From an uncultured Bacteroidota bacterium (GTDB taxonomy: Bacteria > Bacteroidota > Bacteroidia > Flavobacteriales > Flavobacteriaceae): a stretch of DNA of 45,450 nucleotides. Location: contig CAIWKX010000002.1 in the NCBI GenBank assembly GCA_903913315.1, positions 1-45,450 on the forward strand, read 5' to 3'. The first letter of the stretch is position 1. Each line of letters begins with the position of its first letter. Both the position numbers and the translations under genes were made by a program. This document shows, piece by piece, positions 45,157 to 45,450 of this stretch. The notes below the pieces were generated by a model. The model saw nothing but the letters and a program-made list of their open reading frames with translations, was not told the DNA's origin and did not search any database.

Positions 45157-45450
45157 ATGAAAAAAATACTTTCTTCTCTTTTACTTTTAGTTTTCTCAAT
45201 AAGTTTTGCTCAAGTGTCATGGCAAGGCGGGGTAAATCCCGACCAAACTACTACCGCTTCTCCAACTATACTTTTTGACTCATCAACGACACCTTTGTCA
45301 ACCTATACAGGAACAATTTATGCACATACTGGAGTTACGCTAAATGGTACTGCATGGCAAAATGTTATCGGTACTTGGGGCAATGATACTACTCAACCTG
45401 CTTTAACATTGGTTTCCGGCACTGTTTATAAATTGGTTTTGACTCCAACA
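45157..45450 (+). CDS. Secreted protein, probably extracellular amylase (SusG role), 5' part only
   Basis: The ATG at 45157 opens a frame that stays open for 98 codons to the window edge; an ATG five bases earlier stops after two codons. The signal peptide is MKKILSSLLLLVFSISFAQ. The seen part (YTGTIYAHTGVTLNG, WQNVIGTWGNDTTQPALTL) looks like the N-terminal beta-sandwich that precedes the GH13 barrel in many secreted Bacteroidota alpha-amylases. No lipobox is present, so unlike SusG of Bacteroides it may be exported by T9SS, but the tail is not visible. The enzyme identity rests on context and on this domain, with no catalytic residues in view. Confidence 0.75.
   Translation, partial: MKKILSSLLLLVFSISFAQVSWQGGVNPDQTTTASPTILFDSSTTPLSTYTGTIYAHTGVTLNGTAWQNVIGTWGNDTTQPALTLVSGTVYKLVLTPT

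Overview
The window looks like the chromosome of a Flavobacterium-type member of the Bacteroidota. It is AT-rich, carries a SusC/SusD pair, has two type IX secretion (T9SS) C-terminal sorting signals (type A and the ChiA-like type C), uses lipoproteins with an acidic CTDE-like stretch after the lipidated cysteine, and has candidate promoters of the TTTG-N19-TAnnTTTG form. No species can be named from the sequence alone.

Region 1 (1-5335, minus strand) is an accessory secretome patch. A T9SS-exported 651-residue protein is followed by a 674-residue secreted protein with a JAMM-like His/Asp motif, then by a small DUF6705-like secreted protein. After these come a 69-bp remnant of a second T9SS tail and the first 145 codons of a second copy of the 674-residue protein, cut by the window edge. 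This reads as a tandem duplication that lost most of one copy.

Region 2 (5336-7472) holds one orphan gene of unknown function. Its flanks are rich in repeats: a 15-bp inverted repeat pair, a nine-unit 21-bp tandem array, a 223-bp element with perfect 17-bp inverted ends, and a second, degenerate five-unit 21-bp array.

Region 3 (7473-14976, minus) is a likely housekeeping envelope operon: coaX, an outer-membrane barrel-like protein, a TPR-like protein, lptC, a tiny two-helix membrane protein, a CNNM/CorC protein and a PpiD-like foldase. A tRNA-Phe with a good promoter and terminator lies next to it, and a paralogue of the TPR-like gene follows on the plus strand.

Region 4 (16679-26347, minus) has a giant (about 2160 residue) multidomain T9SS protein with five tandem Big2-type Ig repeats. 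It is followed by a tight three-gene unit: cupin/JmjC-like, glycerophosphodiester phosphodiesterase, BaiN/HI0933-like flavoprotein.

Region 5 (26478-45450) is a starch/maltose utilisation locus split over two strands around a LacI-type regulator. On the plus strand are SusC, SusD, two SusE/F-like surface starch-binding lipoproteins and the start of a secreted protein that is probably the extracellular amylase. On the minus strand are an inner-membrane sugar transporter, beta-phosphoglucomutase, a GH65 maltose-phosphorylase-like enzyme, a SusA-like GH13, a GH31 alpha-glucosidase and a second GH13. The inferred flow is surface binding and cleavage of starch, SusCD import, periplasmic trimming by the GH13 and GH31 enzymes, maltose uptake, phosphorolysis to glucose plus beta-glucose-1-phosphate, and conversion to glucose-6-phosphate. 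A perfect 14-bp palindrome in front of susC is the best regulator-binding candidate.

I did not find a clear defence system, CRISPR array, phage or complete insertion sequence. The least explained parts are the duplicated secreted cassette and the two 21-bp repeat arrays.
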